A DNA stretch of 64,000 bases, taken from NCBI GenBank assembly GCA_036365515.1, contig CM070873.1, positions 48,108,011 to 48,172,010 on the forward strand, in the 5' to 3' direction. The stretch comes from Torymus aiolomorphi. Its lineage: Eukaryota > Arthropoda > Insecta > Hymenoptera > Torymidae. Within the stretch, counting starts at the first letter, position 1. Every line of letters begins with the position of its first letter. Below are positions 21,277 to 32,039 of this stretch, piece after piece. Made by a program: the position numbers and the translations under genes. The notes beneath the pieces are model-generated. The model saw only the letters and a list, made by a program, of their open reading frames with translations. It was not told where the DNA came from and searched no databases.

Positions 21277-21610
21277 TATACGCCCATCTGTCCACGATCT
21301 CTCCGCATGAGCACTTCATTCCGGACAAATTTTGCTTTTAACTTTTTAAGCTTGATTTATCATTATAAGAGAGATATCAAAAATTTGGAGGGGTATGAGA
21401 TCTCGTTATCGAAATAGAATCTGCCGAAGGTGACGATTCGACTTTATACGCCCATCTGACGGCGGTCTTTCCGCAGGAGCAATTTTTGTGGACATGCGAT
21501 TTCGCCGCCAATTTTTTTAAAGCTTGTTTTATCACTATAAAAGACATCAAAAATTAGGCGGGGTATAAGATCTCGTTTTCGAGATACAATTTTTCGAAGG
21601 TGTTCTACTG
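21277..21610. repeat. Tandem duplication of about 170 bases
   Basis: Two copies begin TATACGCCCATCTG (about 21277 and 21447) and end in a GAAGGTG segment. Shared internal blocks include TATCATTATAAGA/TATCACTATAAAAG and GGGGTATGAGATCTCGTT/GGGGTATAAGATCTCGTT. Confidence 0.8.
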
Positions 21611-23711
21611 TACGGCTGGGTTCCCATCTTGCACCACTTATCCCTAATTTTAGTGTTTTAAGGGTTTTATTGGGTAAAAACATATGGAAACTTATTAAAT
21701 TGATTATATTTTATATTTCCTATGTTTTTTTTTACCGAATAAATTACAAAAATAAAAAATAAAAGTTTTCGAGAAAAGTGCTCGAATCGAGCGCTGCAAA
21801 TTTCAACCTCATGACACGGCTTACTAGGATAGAACACCAGACAACTACAGTTTTTTTGTTAGAAATAACTGTAGAAGTCATGAGTTACTGCTGCTAGAGT
21901 TCACTAAGAAAATGGAGCATCACCGGGACAGCGTTTATCAGGTAAGTATGAGTAACCTCGACATTTTTTGAGGGAACTTTCTGGACGTACTATGCCACCC
22001 TTTTTACTTGAGAAATTGGTTCATTGTGTATGTTTTTCATTTACTTTCTAGGGTGTGGAAGCCTCATTTGTCAGAGAAGCAATAGCATTGAAACCAAATA
22101 ACAAGTTTATCGAACAAATAGGATTATTGGGATTTTAAATGCCAATCGTCTTAAATTACCGCAAACAAAATTTTATTGTCTTAAAAGTAAGATGAAATGG
22201 CAAACAATCAACTGCATTCTTGAACAGAGGAAAGAAGCTTTTTGATTTAGCATTGGAGGCACAAAACAGAAATAATACAAATATCGCGAGAAGTTGAATA
22301 TATTGAGAGAATACAAAATTTGAAATGAATAATTCTACTTGATTTTTTCAACACATTCTTACCCGTATTAATTGTGTGAAACTTTTACGGGACGTCCCCA
22401 CCGCCTTGGCTTGAGAGCGTTTGGTCCTATAACACTCTTCCCTATAACCCTTCACTATTCCTGCATTTGTCCAGGGTTCGTACTTGCGCACACCTCCTGT
22501 AGTGTGGGGAAACCTTAATGCCAGGGAAAAACCCACGAACAGCGGGCAGAAGAGTCAAACTTGAGTATGTTAGACTAAACAAGCTCAGGTTATCCTCCTC
22601 TGCCGGCTAAACTCCATTAATGTTCTCTCTGTAGATATATTTTTTTTTTCTTCACAAAAAAATGCCAATGCATATTTGGGAGTGGCTAGAAATTATTTTC
22701 GGTGGTAATAAATTATAATAATGCAGTTTGAGCCATTTTGTACTGGCGCAAGTGATTACGTTGAGAGTACCGTGTGTTTTTAGGAATTATCGAGTTATTT
22801 CGGGGTGGGGGTGGTTAAAAATCAACCTCTTGGAATTTTAAGCAGTGCTATCTTCAAGTGCTTGCCGAGCTAAAAATTTTGCCGCCTGAATCGCGTTCGT
22901 AACTCTATTTTAGCGGAAACTGAGCGAGATTCCGCTGGCTTAAATAGTATTTTGCGCGAAAAACGGGGCTACTGTATTTTAGGGGGTGGCTAGAAATTAT
23001 TTTCGGTGGTAATAAATCATAATAATGCATTTTGAGCAATTTTGTACTGGCGCAAGTGATTACGTTCAGAGTACCGTGTATTTTTAGGAATTATCGAGTT
23101 ATTTAGGGGTGGAGGTGGTCGAAAATCATCCCCTTGGAATTTTAAGCAATGCCCTCTTCAAGTACTTGCCGAGCTATAAATTTTGCCGCCTGAATCGCTT
23201 TCGTAACTCTATTTTACCGGAAACTGTGCGAGATTCGGCTGGCTTAAATCGTATTTTTCGCGTAAAACGGGGCTAATGCATTTTAGGGGGTGGCTAGAAA
23301 TTAATTTCGGTGGTAATAAATTATAGTAATATATTTTGAGCCATTTTGTACTGGCGCAAGTGATTACGTTCAGAGTACCGTGTGTTTTTAGGAATTATCG
23401 AGTTATTTAGGGGTGGGGGTGGCTAAAAATCACCCGCTTGAAATTTTAAGCAGTGCTATCTTCAAGTGCTTGCCAAGCTAAAAATTTTGCCGCCTGAATC
23501 GCTTCCGTAACTCTATTTTAGCGGAAATAGTGCAAGATTCCGCTGGCTTCAAAAATTAAGTTAGCGTATTAGGTGATAACAAACGATTGGCACTGGCTAA
23601 AAATTATTACTAGTGATAATAAATTAGCTGAACATTAGTTAAAAATTATCTGATAACTTATTTTGGATTACGCTATTCTACCTACTGCAGCTTAATAGAC
23701 CCGTCTTCAGA

Positions 23712-24884
23712 AACGGTGTCAGCGTATCAAAAGAACCCTCCAGGTTCCAATTCGTGCGACAAACTATGATTTGCGACAAAATCTTTTCCTGTGCATCAAC
23801 GTGTCAAGGTGCACCGAAATAGTCGTACAAAACGTGCTCAGCATGTCAAAAAAGCTCCCAGTTACACCCGAATTCGCGGGGATGTTATTTCCTGGGCATG
23901 AGGGTGTCACCGAGCAACGGAATAGTACTCAAAAACGTGCTCAGCTAGTAGAAAAACCGCTTTGGTACCCTAAGTTCAATTAAATTAATGCTAAAATGCA
24001 TGGAAGTACCTGAGAAAGTTTTAATTAATTAATTATAGGCCGTAGAATTAACAGGGAATTCAATGATAGACAAGAATAAGCTTTTTTTCACCATTGGCAG
24101 TGTGCGGGCAGCGAGGCTTTACTTATTAAGCGCTTCTTCGAGCCGCAGATCCTTTATATAAAAATCCTATTCGAAAACTATCGTTTTATCGAATATGTAA
24201 GAAATCGAATATCGAATTTTTTACAACAAAAGACGAAGAAATGTAATTATTTTATAAATTCAATAAATAGCGTGTGATAATACCTTAAACTTTTCAATTT
24301 GCAATTGAATACTTACTAAATAACTATTTTAAATATAATTTTCTGGATGATTTTAATAAATTAACGGAAAATCAGATATGCAGAAAGAATGAAATTTTCC
24401 TCTTCTAAAAAGTTGATGGATGATGAGTGAAGCCTCTATAGCTGTTGGCTGTTTGATAATTACACGCAAAAATTTGAAATGAGGCATGCATGTTTATGTT
24501 TAAAAAATAAATAATATATATAATTTTAATATAAAGTTTGATTGAAAATAAGATAATAATAAGATAAATAAGATAATTATTGATATTGTCTCTCTTAAAA
24601 TAATGGAGATGGTAATGTGAAGCCGAAATAAAACAGCAGGTTATGTCTATCTAAGGGCTGCAGTTTTTTAACCTCTAAATACATAAACAACAAGAGAGAG
24701 AAAGAGATATTAGACAAAGAGAAGAATATATTAGAGATAGGTATATTAAATTCAAAGATCGAAATGGTGAAATTCTGTCGCGCGCGAAGCGCGCGTGATC
24801 TTGCTAGTATATTATAATATACATTTAAAAAGATTATTTAATGTAATTTATCAATTGTCTTTGAGAAAGCATTCTGCATACCTA
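23712..24884. other. AT-rich non-coding stretch
   Basis: No gene. A perfect GC hairpin, CGCGCGCGAAGCGCGCG, lies near 24780-24797. Confidence 0.4.
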
Positions 24885-25740
24885 AAAAAAAATTGACAAC
24901 CCCGAAAGCACCGCGGAAGACCCCTAAGCTACCCTTTTCGCTCGAAAAAATAACAAGAACAAATCTAATTCCGCCGTTCTTGAGATCCCCGATAATTTTA
25001 TTCCCGGGATACAATTTTGAGCATGCAGGATAGCTATAAAAAAATTGACAACCCCGAAAGCATCGCGGAAGACCCCATTTCGCACGAAAAAATCACAAGA
25101 ACAAATCTAATTTCGCCGTTCTTGAGATCCTCGATAAGTTTATTCGCAGAATACAATTTCAAGCATGCTGGATACCTACAAAAAAAATGACAACCCCAAA
25201 AGCACCGAGGAAAACCCCCTTTCGCACGAAAAAATCGCAAGAAAAAATCTAATTCCGTCATTTTTGAGATCTCCGATAATTTTATTTCCGGAATACAATG
25301 TACAGCATGTAAAATAGCTAGAAAAAAAATTGATAACCCCGAAAGCACGGCGGAAGACCCCCCTTTCGCTCGAAAAAATCACAAGAACAAATCTAATTCC
25401 GCCGTTCTTGAGATTCCCTATAATTTTATTTCCGGAATACAATTTCGAGCATGCTGGATACCTACAAAAAAATTTACAACCCCGAACGTACCACGGAAGA
25501 CCCCCCTTTCGCACTAAAAACTCGCAAAAAAAATCTTATTACGCCGTTTTTGAGATCCCCGATAATTTTATTCCCGGAATATAATTTCGAGAATGCAGGA
25601 TACCTACAAAGATATTGAAAACCCCAAAGGTACCACGGGAGACCCCCTTTCGCTCGAAAAAATCGCAAGAAAAAATCTCATTCCGCCGTTTTTGAGATAC
25701 CCGATAAATTTATTCCCGGAATACAATTGTGACGTGCACT
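24885..25740. repeat. Six tandem copies of a 143-152 base repeat
   Basis: Units start near 24892, 25044, 25187, 25328, 25472 and 25615 and contain ATTGACAACCCCGAAAGCAC, CCTTTCGCACGAAAAAATC, and CCGATAATTTTATTCC. Length differences come mostly from one insertion in the first units. The same family appears inverted at 26085-26330 and again at 39.9-41.5 kb. Confidence 0.92.
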
Positions 25741-26084
25741 AAAAAAATTTGGAACGGCATTTGTTTCCATTACAATTCGTCAGCGCCCCCTTCGCTGCGT
25801 GCATGAGATCTCACACTTTTGGCATAGCGGTTGTCCCGAATGTACAGACGTCATACGGCAGGGGAAATCCGCGGATCCTTTACAGAGAGGAGCTGTGCCA
25901 TTCAGGGACAGGAGCTGTGCTAATACGGGACAGGAGGTGTAACGAATCGCGGTATATCATTTGATTCTACTTTTGGCACAGCGTCTTTACTCATCTGGTC
26001 AGCTGGAGTGCTAAATTATTTTAAGTGTGGTTGCGTGGCCATCGCTTGCGTTTAGCGGTTGTTTTCTTACCTTTACTTCAAATG
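25741..26084. other. Spacer between inverted arrays
   Basis: About 345 bases of unique sequence separate the inverted 143-base repeat arrays. It contains two near-copies of GGGACAGGAGCTGTGC. No gene is seen. Confidence 0.5.
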
Positions 26085-26330
26085 CAGCGGAATTAGATTT
26101 TTTTCTTGCTATTTTCTGATGCGAAAAGGGGTCTTCCGCGGTGCTTTCGAGGTTGTCAATTTTTCTGTAGCTATCGTGCACGGTCAAAATTGTATTCCGG
26201 GAATAAAACTATCGGGGATCTCATAAATGGCTGAAATCGATTTTTTAACGACTTTTTCGTGCGAAAGGGGTAGTTTGGGAGTCTTCCGCGGTGTTTACGT
26301 GGTTATAAATTTTTTTTTTTTAATGTTTGC
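26085..26330. repeat. Inverted copies of the 143-base repeat
   Basis: About 1.7 units lie in the opposite orientation to the 24.9-25.7 kb array (GGGGTCTTCCGCGGTGCTTTC, ATTGTATTCCGGGAATAAAA). Together with that array and the spacer this forms a foldback structure. Confidence 0.85.
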
Positions 26331-27239
26331 CGCAAACTATACATCAAAGTATGGCTACGTGTGGCTGAAGGTATAATATAAAGTCACATTGCTTGTTATC
26401 ATAACCTATAAATTACGTATTACGTTGTATACTACAGTAAAAGAATGGATAGTGTGCTTCATTTAGTCGTGAACATATATTGCGACAAGTATCCGGTGGT
26501 TTGCTGGAGTTTCATTTTGGAAGGTGCACTGTTTACCGAGTTCCACTTTCTTGAATGCTAGATACCATTCCAAGCACGAATGAAATATTCAATTTTCAAA
26601 ATTGCATTGAATAAGTATTATTACAGGAAATGCTATTGGTAAAGATCATATAGTCACAAAATTAAATAAACTATAACCAACTAACATGAAAGCCGTATCA
26701 GGTATATTTGTCGAAATTGTACATTACGCAACAAGGACGCAAAGCGGGTGCTTCACTCCCGAGTCGAGTTGATGCCTCTTTATCCAGCCAAAGTGATTGA
26801 TTCTCGCCAGAGGGCGAACCAAATTCGGTTGTTTCCCTAGGGCGATAATCAGATACTGTGGGCCCACTAAACTTGCATTGAAAATGGAATTTTGCATCTG
26901 AAATAAAAAAAAATTCTACTTTGTCTGTTTATCATTTTACCAAAATTACTTTTGTTGGATATAGTAGTAAATGTTAAATCTTGAGCTTATATCTCATAGT
27001 TCTCGTCGCGCCATCTCTTGGTTAGCGACGGTTTCCTGCTACAAGACAAGCGCAAGTGAGAACTGCAAACTGCGTATGCTTGTCCACACTCTACTTTCTG
27101 ACAGTGATCTAGGCAGACGTGCTAAGCGGCTTTTACCATTAATAAATACTTTAAACCTTTATTTCTAACAATATTGTTCCTCACTTTATTTTCAACAAAT
27201 CCCAACAGGTTGGCCATAGTCTCACTATACATCCCGATA
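26331..27239. other. Non-coding stretch
   Basis: Nothing recognised. The 65-codon ORF at 26971-27168 has no visible domain. Confidence 0.35.
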
Positions 27240-27999
27240 TAAACCTTGACAAAATAACTTGCTAGAAGGCTCACTGAAGATTTGCCCTTCATTGTTTGAT
27301 ATGCGTCTTACTAAAGCTATCTCTAATATTTTCGTTAAAAGTATCACTTATAGTCTCACTCAAAATCACACTTAGTGCCCCTCTCAAGGTATCGCTAAGA
27401 GTCTCGCTAAAACTCTAGCTGAAAGTCTTGCAGAAAGTTTCGCTGAAAGTTTTGCATACAGTCCCGCTGAAAGTCTCGCCAAATATCTGGCTGAATGTCT
27501 CTCTCAAACTCTCGCTCAAAGACTTGCTAGAAATCACGATTAAAACCTGACTTAAATATCTTGTTAGAAGGCTCACTGAAATTCTGCTTTTAATTACTTG
27601 ATATAAGTCTTGCTAACTTTATCTCTAGAATTATCGTTTATAACTATCGCTGAAAGTCTCGCCCAAAGTCCCGCTTAAAGTCCCTCTCGAAATATCGCTA
27701 AGAGTCTCGCTAAAACTCTAGCTGAAAGTCTTGCAGGAAGTTTCGCTGTAAGTTTCGCATACAGTCTCGCTGAAAGTTTCGCCAAATATCTGGCGGAATG
27801 TCTCTCTCAAACTCTAGCTCAAAGTCCCGCTAGAAATCACGATCAAAACCTGTCCTAAATGTCTTGCTAGAAGGCTCACTGGAAGTCTGCCCTTAATTGC
27901 TTGATATAAGTCTAGCTATCTCTATCTCTAAAATTCTCTTTTAAAGTATGGCTCAAAGTCACGCTTAAAGTCTCATTCAAAGTCACGCTCAAAGTCAAT

Positions 28000-28110
28000 A
28001 TTTCGAAAACTAGCTCGCAAATCATATTCTAATTTGGCAGAGACGTTTATAATGATATTATTGACCTACTAACGAAATTTTATTGATCTGACATTATTTT
28101 TTACATATAG
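28000..28110. other. Unique insertion within the satellite
   Basis: About 110 bases without the 12-base periodicity interrupt a unit between AAAGTCAATATTTCG and the next CCTTAAATGTCTTG. No termini are identified. Confidence 0.4.
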
Positions 28111-29052
28111 CCAATACAACCTTAAATGTCTTGTTAGAAGACTCAATGAACGTCTATTCTTAATTACTTCATATTAGTCTTGCGAACTCTATCTCTACTA
28201 TTATCGCTGAATGTCTCGCCCAAAGTCCCGCGATAAGTCTAGCAAAGCGTCTCCCTCAAAGTCTCGCTCAATGTCTCGCGCATTGTCTCGCAAAAAGTCT
28301 CGCTCAAGGTCTTGCTTAAAGTCTCGCCAAATGTCTGGCTAAATGTCTCTGAAATTCTCACTCAGTCCCGCTAGAAATCACGATTAAAACCTGACTTAAA
28401 TATCTTGTTAGAAGCTTCAATGAACGTCTGCTCTTAATTACTTAATATTAGTCTTGCGGACTCTCTAAAATGATCGCTGAAAGTCTCACTCAAAGTCCAG
28501 CTTACAGTCCCTCTCAAAGTATCGCTAAGAGTCTCGCACAAAGTGTCGCTGAATGTCTTGCTGAAATTCTCGCTGAAAGTCTCGCAGAAAGTCTTGCTGA
28601 AAGTTTAGCTGAAAGTCTCGCACAAAGTCTCACAAAATCTCTGGATGAATGTCTCTCAAACTCTCGCTCAAAGGCTCGCTCAATGTCTCGCTAAAAGTCT
28701 CGCTCAAAGTCTCGCTCAAAGTCTCGCTTAAAGTCTCGCCAAATGTCTGGCCAAATATCTTTGAAACTCTCACTCAAAGTCCCGCTAGAAATCACAATTA
28801 AAACCTGGCATAGATGTCCTGTTAGAGCCTCAATGAACGTCTGCTCTTAATTGCTTAATATTAGTCTTGCCAACTCCGTGTCTCAAATGATCGCTGAAAG
28901 TTCAGCTTAAAGTTCCTCTGAAAGTCTCGCTAAAAGCCTCGCAGAAAGTATCGCATTTAGTCCCACTGAAAGTCTCGCAAAATATCTGGCTGTATGAATC
29001 TTAAACTCTCGCACAAAGTCCCGCTAGAAATCACGGTTAAAACCTGGCTTAA

Positions 29053-29522
29053 CCCCTATACCACTCAATATTGGAGCAATATTGCCTCAATGTTGCTTTG
29101 ACGTATTCACCCCTTTAAGGGGAAATTCGCGAATGTAGCGAATGTGTCAAAGCAACATTAAGACAATCTTGCTACAACAATCAGTGGCCAAACAGGAACA
29201 TGCTTCCATTGTTTATATGTATTATACAAATATACTTGCAATATTCAAAAATCATCAGAAAAATCAGCATAAAAATATAATTATAGAATTAATATTTCTT
29301 TCGTGTTGATAAATATTGGCTAAATATTGCCGCAATATTGCTTTGACAGAGAACCTAACGCATCATTTTAAAAAAGTAATGGTGAAACGGAAATGATGGT
29401 TTGCAGCAATATTGCTTCTTAGTTTCGTCCATGTATACTAGTGTTGAGGGAACATTGATGAATATGGGGAATATGCCAAAGCAATATTAGAGCAATATTG
29501 CTCCAATATTGAGTGCTATGGG
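29053..29522. mobile_element. piggyBac-type MITE inserted at TTAA in the satellite
   Basis: The terminal inverted repeats of about 50 bases start CCCCTATACCACTCAATATT at the left and CCCATAGCACTCAATATT (complement) at the right. The left flank is TTAA (29049-29052); the right flank reads TAAATG, a TTAA copy short of one T. Joining the flanks at a single TTAA restores the continuous satellite unit seen in neighbouring copies, so the insertion and the TTAA target are well supported. There is no coding capacity. Confidence 0.85.
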
Positions 29523-29992
29523 TAAATGTTTTGTTAGTAGACTCAATGAAGGTCTACTCTTAATTACTTAATATTAGTCTTGTGAACTCTACCTCTCAAA
29601 GTCCCGCACAAAGTTCCTCTCAAAGTCTCGCTAAGAGTTTCGATGAAAGTCTCGCTAAGCGTTTCGCTAAAACTCTCGCTAAAAGTCTTTCTCAAAGTCT
29701 CGCCAAATGTCTGGCTAAAAGTCTCGCTCAAAGTTTCACTTAAAGTCTCGATAAATGTCTGGATAAATGTCTCTCAATCTCCTGTTCAAATAGTCCGGGG
29801 TGTCGTCAACTTGAGGACTTCCCCTGGACGAATATGACTGGCCGGCAGCCACCATAGTCGCCTTGAGGATTTTAGTCGCTCCAAGATCTACGGCGGCCAG
29901 TAACCGACGTAGCCACGCAGCTCTCCATGCCCTGCAGCAGACGTCGGCTAGATTCTCGCCACTCGCTTTCGTCCTCCAGATTGCGTACACAG

Positions 29993-29994
<2 letters not shown>

Positions 29995-30057
<63 letters not shown>
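29995..30057. repeat. (TC)n microsatellite
   Basis: About 30 TC units. ORFs on both strands through it are artefacts. Confidence 0.97.
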
Positions 30058-30061
<4 letters not shown>

Positions 30062-30289
30062 ACCTGCAGTTCATAGTATACTATTTTTTTGTCTTTACCA
30101 TCTTTGCGATCGGGCACCGAAGCATAAGTGGTATGTTCGGCCCGCTAGGCATAAAAGTTATTTGTTCTTAGTCTCTGATTTTAGGGTCGAAAACGTCACA
30201 TAATCTCACTCCTAGAAATGGTGACACCTATGCTCGTAGCTGCTTCTAGGAGGGAGTACCTAGGACGTTTTACTCCTTGACGTCAGGGA

Positions 30290-31130
30290 GTAAAGGCAAT
30301 ATTTTATGCATGTTATGGAAAACCATAGTTTATAAACTACATCCTAACTTTCATTTTTCAAATATTTGCGTTGAAAACATTTGACTCGAAAAATAGCGTC
30401 TACTATCATCTTGACAATCTCAAGAAATAGCCGTTTGGACTGTTCCTTGAGAATCTCAAGAAACAGTTCAAATCACGGTTTATTCAGAATCGCATGAAAC
30501 AGTGTTGGCGTTTGTTTTCTGAAAATTGCAAAAGGTTTCTTATTTTCCCAATTAGTAATTTATAAATTGAGAAAATAATGAAAAATAATTGTTTAGTTAT
30601 AAATAGTACATTATACACTTAGGGAATAAAATAATCAAGTTATGTAAAGTAAAGTCGGCACGTAGGATAGCGTGGGATTACACGTGTTATGGAAAAGAAT
30701 AGTTTATAAACTAACAAATATCTATGTTGAACAAATTAGTCTAAAAAAATTGCGCCAACTTCCATTTCTTGAGAATCTCAAGAAATAGCGATTTGGACTC
30801 TTAAGATTATCAATAAACGGAAGTCGACGCTGTTTCTTGAGAAACTGAGTAAACCGTGTGGATGTTTCTTTATTGAAAATATGTTATATTTCATATTATT
30901 AATTTTTAGGTTAATACCATATTGAAAAATAAATTCATAAGTAATCAAAATAGTTTATAAATTATTTTCTATAACTAACTTTGATTTGTCAAATATTAAC
31001 AATGTATAACTTAGTCCCAAAAATTTGATTCAACTTCCATTTCTTGAAAATCTCAAGAAACAGTCCAAAGCCCGGTTTCTTGAGAAAATCATTAATCAGT
31101 GTCGACGTTTGCTTTTTTAAAATTGCAAAA
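30290..31130. repeat. Three degenerate repeats containing TTCTTGAGA-type dyads
   Basis: Units share ATAGTTTATAAACT (near 30325, 30699, 30950) and the dyad TTCTTGAGAATCTCAAGAA, found whole or degraded at about 30410, 30447, 30768 and 31042. Spacing is irregular (250-375 bases). No coding potential is seen. Confidence 0.7.
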
Positions 31131-32039
31131 AGTATATTATATTTCAAATTATTAATTTATGAATGAACAAAATAATGAAAAATAATTCATAATTTGTAAA
31201 TAATAGATTATAAACCTAGGAAGTAAACTAAGTAGGCTATGTAAAGTAAAGCAGGTAGTAAAGTAAAGTAGGCAATGTACTCTTACGAGGGATTTGACGC
31301 CCGAGGTAAGTGAAGCCAGAAACTCGCAGGCGTTCATAGCCCTTATTGCTCCCGAGGGAAATATACAATTTTTTCACAAGCCCAGCGGAATAGTATACTA
31401 CAAGGTGACCATCCTGGAACGCACCACATTGATAACGTTACAGCAAAATATTTAATCAATGAATAAAGGCGCATAAGGCGGATAAGGCGCTTTTGAAGTA
31501 TTTTCGTTTCCTCTATCGATTGGTACTATTTATTTGGCGATAGAGCTGATATTAAAAAAGTTAGAAATTCATTAACCGTGAACAAAATTTTTTTTACTTT
31601 TATTCATGCATTTTCTGAAAGAGCAGAAAAAATAATTTCAAATGCGTGGGTTTCGCAATAAAATTGTAAATACCTTTATTGCAAATAAATCAACAAAATG
31701 ATAATACTAGTGCTTATGTTTGTAACGTATTGTAGATGTAGCGTTACCCCTGAATAAGAGGCAATTATTTATGAATGAAATGGTAATATGGTAAGCGAAG
31801 TGATAGTAACCCACTTATCGGCGTGTGTTAACTGACGCATCGAAGCGAGACGTTAGTTACTCAACTTATTTACTTAGCAACGAACATTACCGCTACTTCT
31901 CATAGATGTCACGATTATGATCATATGACGATATTGTATCCAAATAATGGTGGTGAAGGGAGAAGCGGGAGGACGGGAGGAGAGATAAAACAGCCAGAAG
32001 TCTCGTTGAACAGATCTGACAATTCTGACAGCGGCAATT
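31131..32039. other. Non-coding stretch
   Basis: Contains short GTAAAGTA-type direct repeats near 31240-31275. No gene is recognised. Confidence 0.35.

Larger units (their letters stand above)
18934..23702. mobile_element. Large foldback transposon with compound long terminal inverted repeats (Mutator-like target duplication)
   Basis: Both ends start GGGTCTATTAAGCTGCAG in inverted orientation. The left terminal repeat (18934 to about 19730) and the right one (about 22660-23702) share an outer unique part, then approximately 300-base subrepeats with conserved blocks such as CGATTCAGGCGGCAAAATTT, CAAAATGGCTCAAAATGCAT and CAGCGGAATCTCGCAC. The left side has about 2.3 subunits, the right about 3.3. 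It is flanked by GTCCTCAGA (18925-18933) and GTCTTCAGA (23703-23711), a 9-base duplication with one mismatch. Nine-base duplications and long inverted ends suggest a Mutator-like or related origin. No transposase is found inside, so the copy is non-autonomous. Confidence 0.8.
27240..29780. repeat. 12-base satellite with higher-order repeat structure
   Basis: The basic unit is about 12 bases, variants of CTGAAAGTCTCG. Blocks of these are punctuated by a conserved segment containing AAATCACGATTAAAACCTG, then CTTGTTAGAAGGCTCA, then TTAATTACTTGATAT. These segments recur near 27230, 27530, 27840, 28120, 28380, 28790 and 29030, giving higher-order units of about 250-400 bases. Because 12 is a multiple of 3, ORFs of repeated Glu-Ser-Leu-Ala arise and are not genes. 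Confidence 0.9.

Noticed and set aside
28470..28694. ORF with repeated Glu-Ser-Leu-Ala
   Set aside because: It follows from the 12-base satellite; neighbouring units are not open, and there is no start context or domain.
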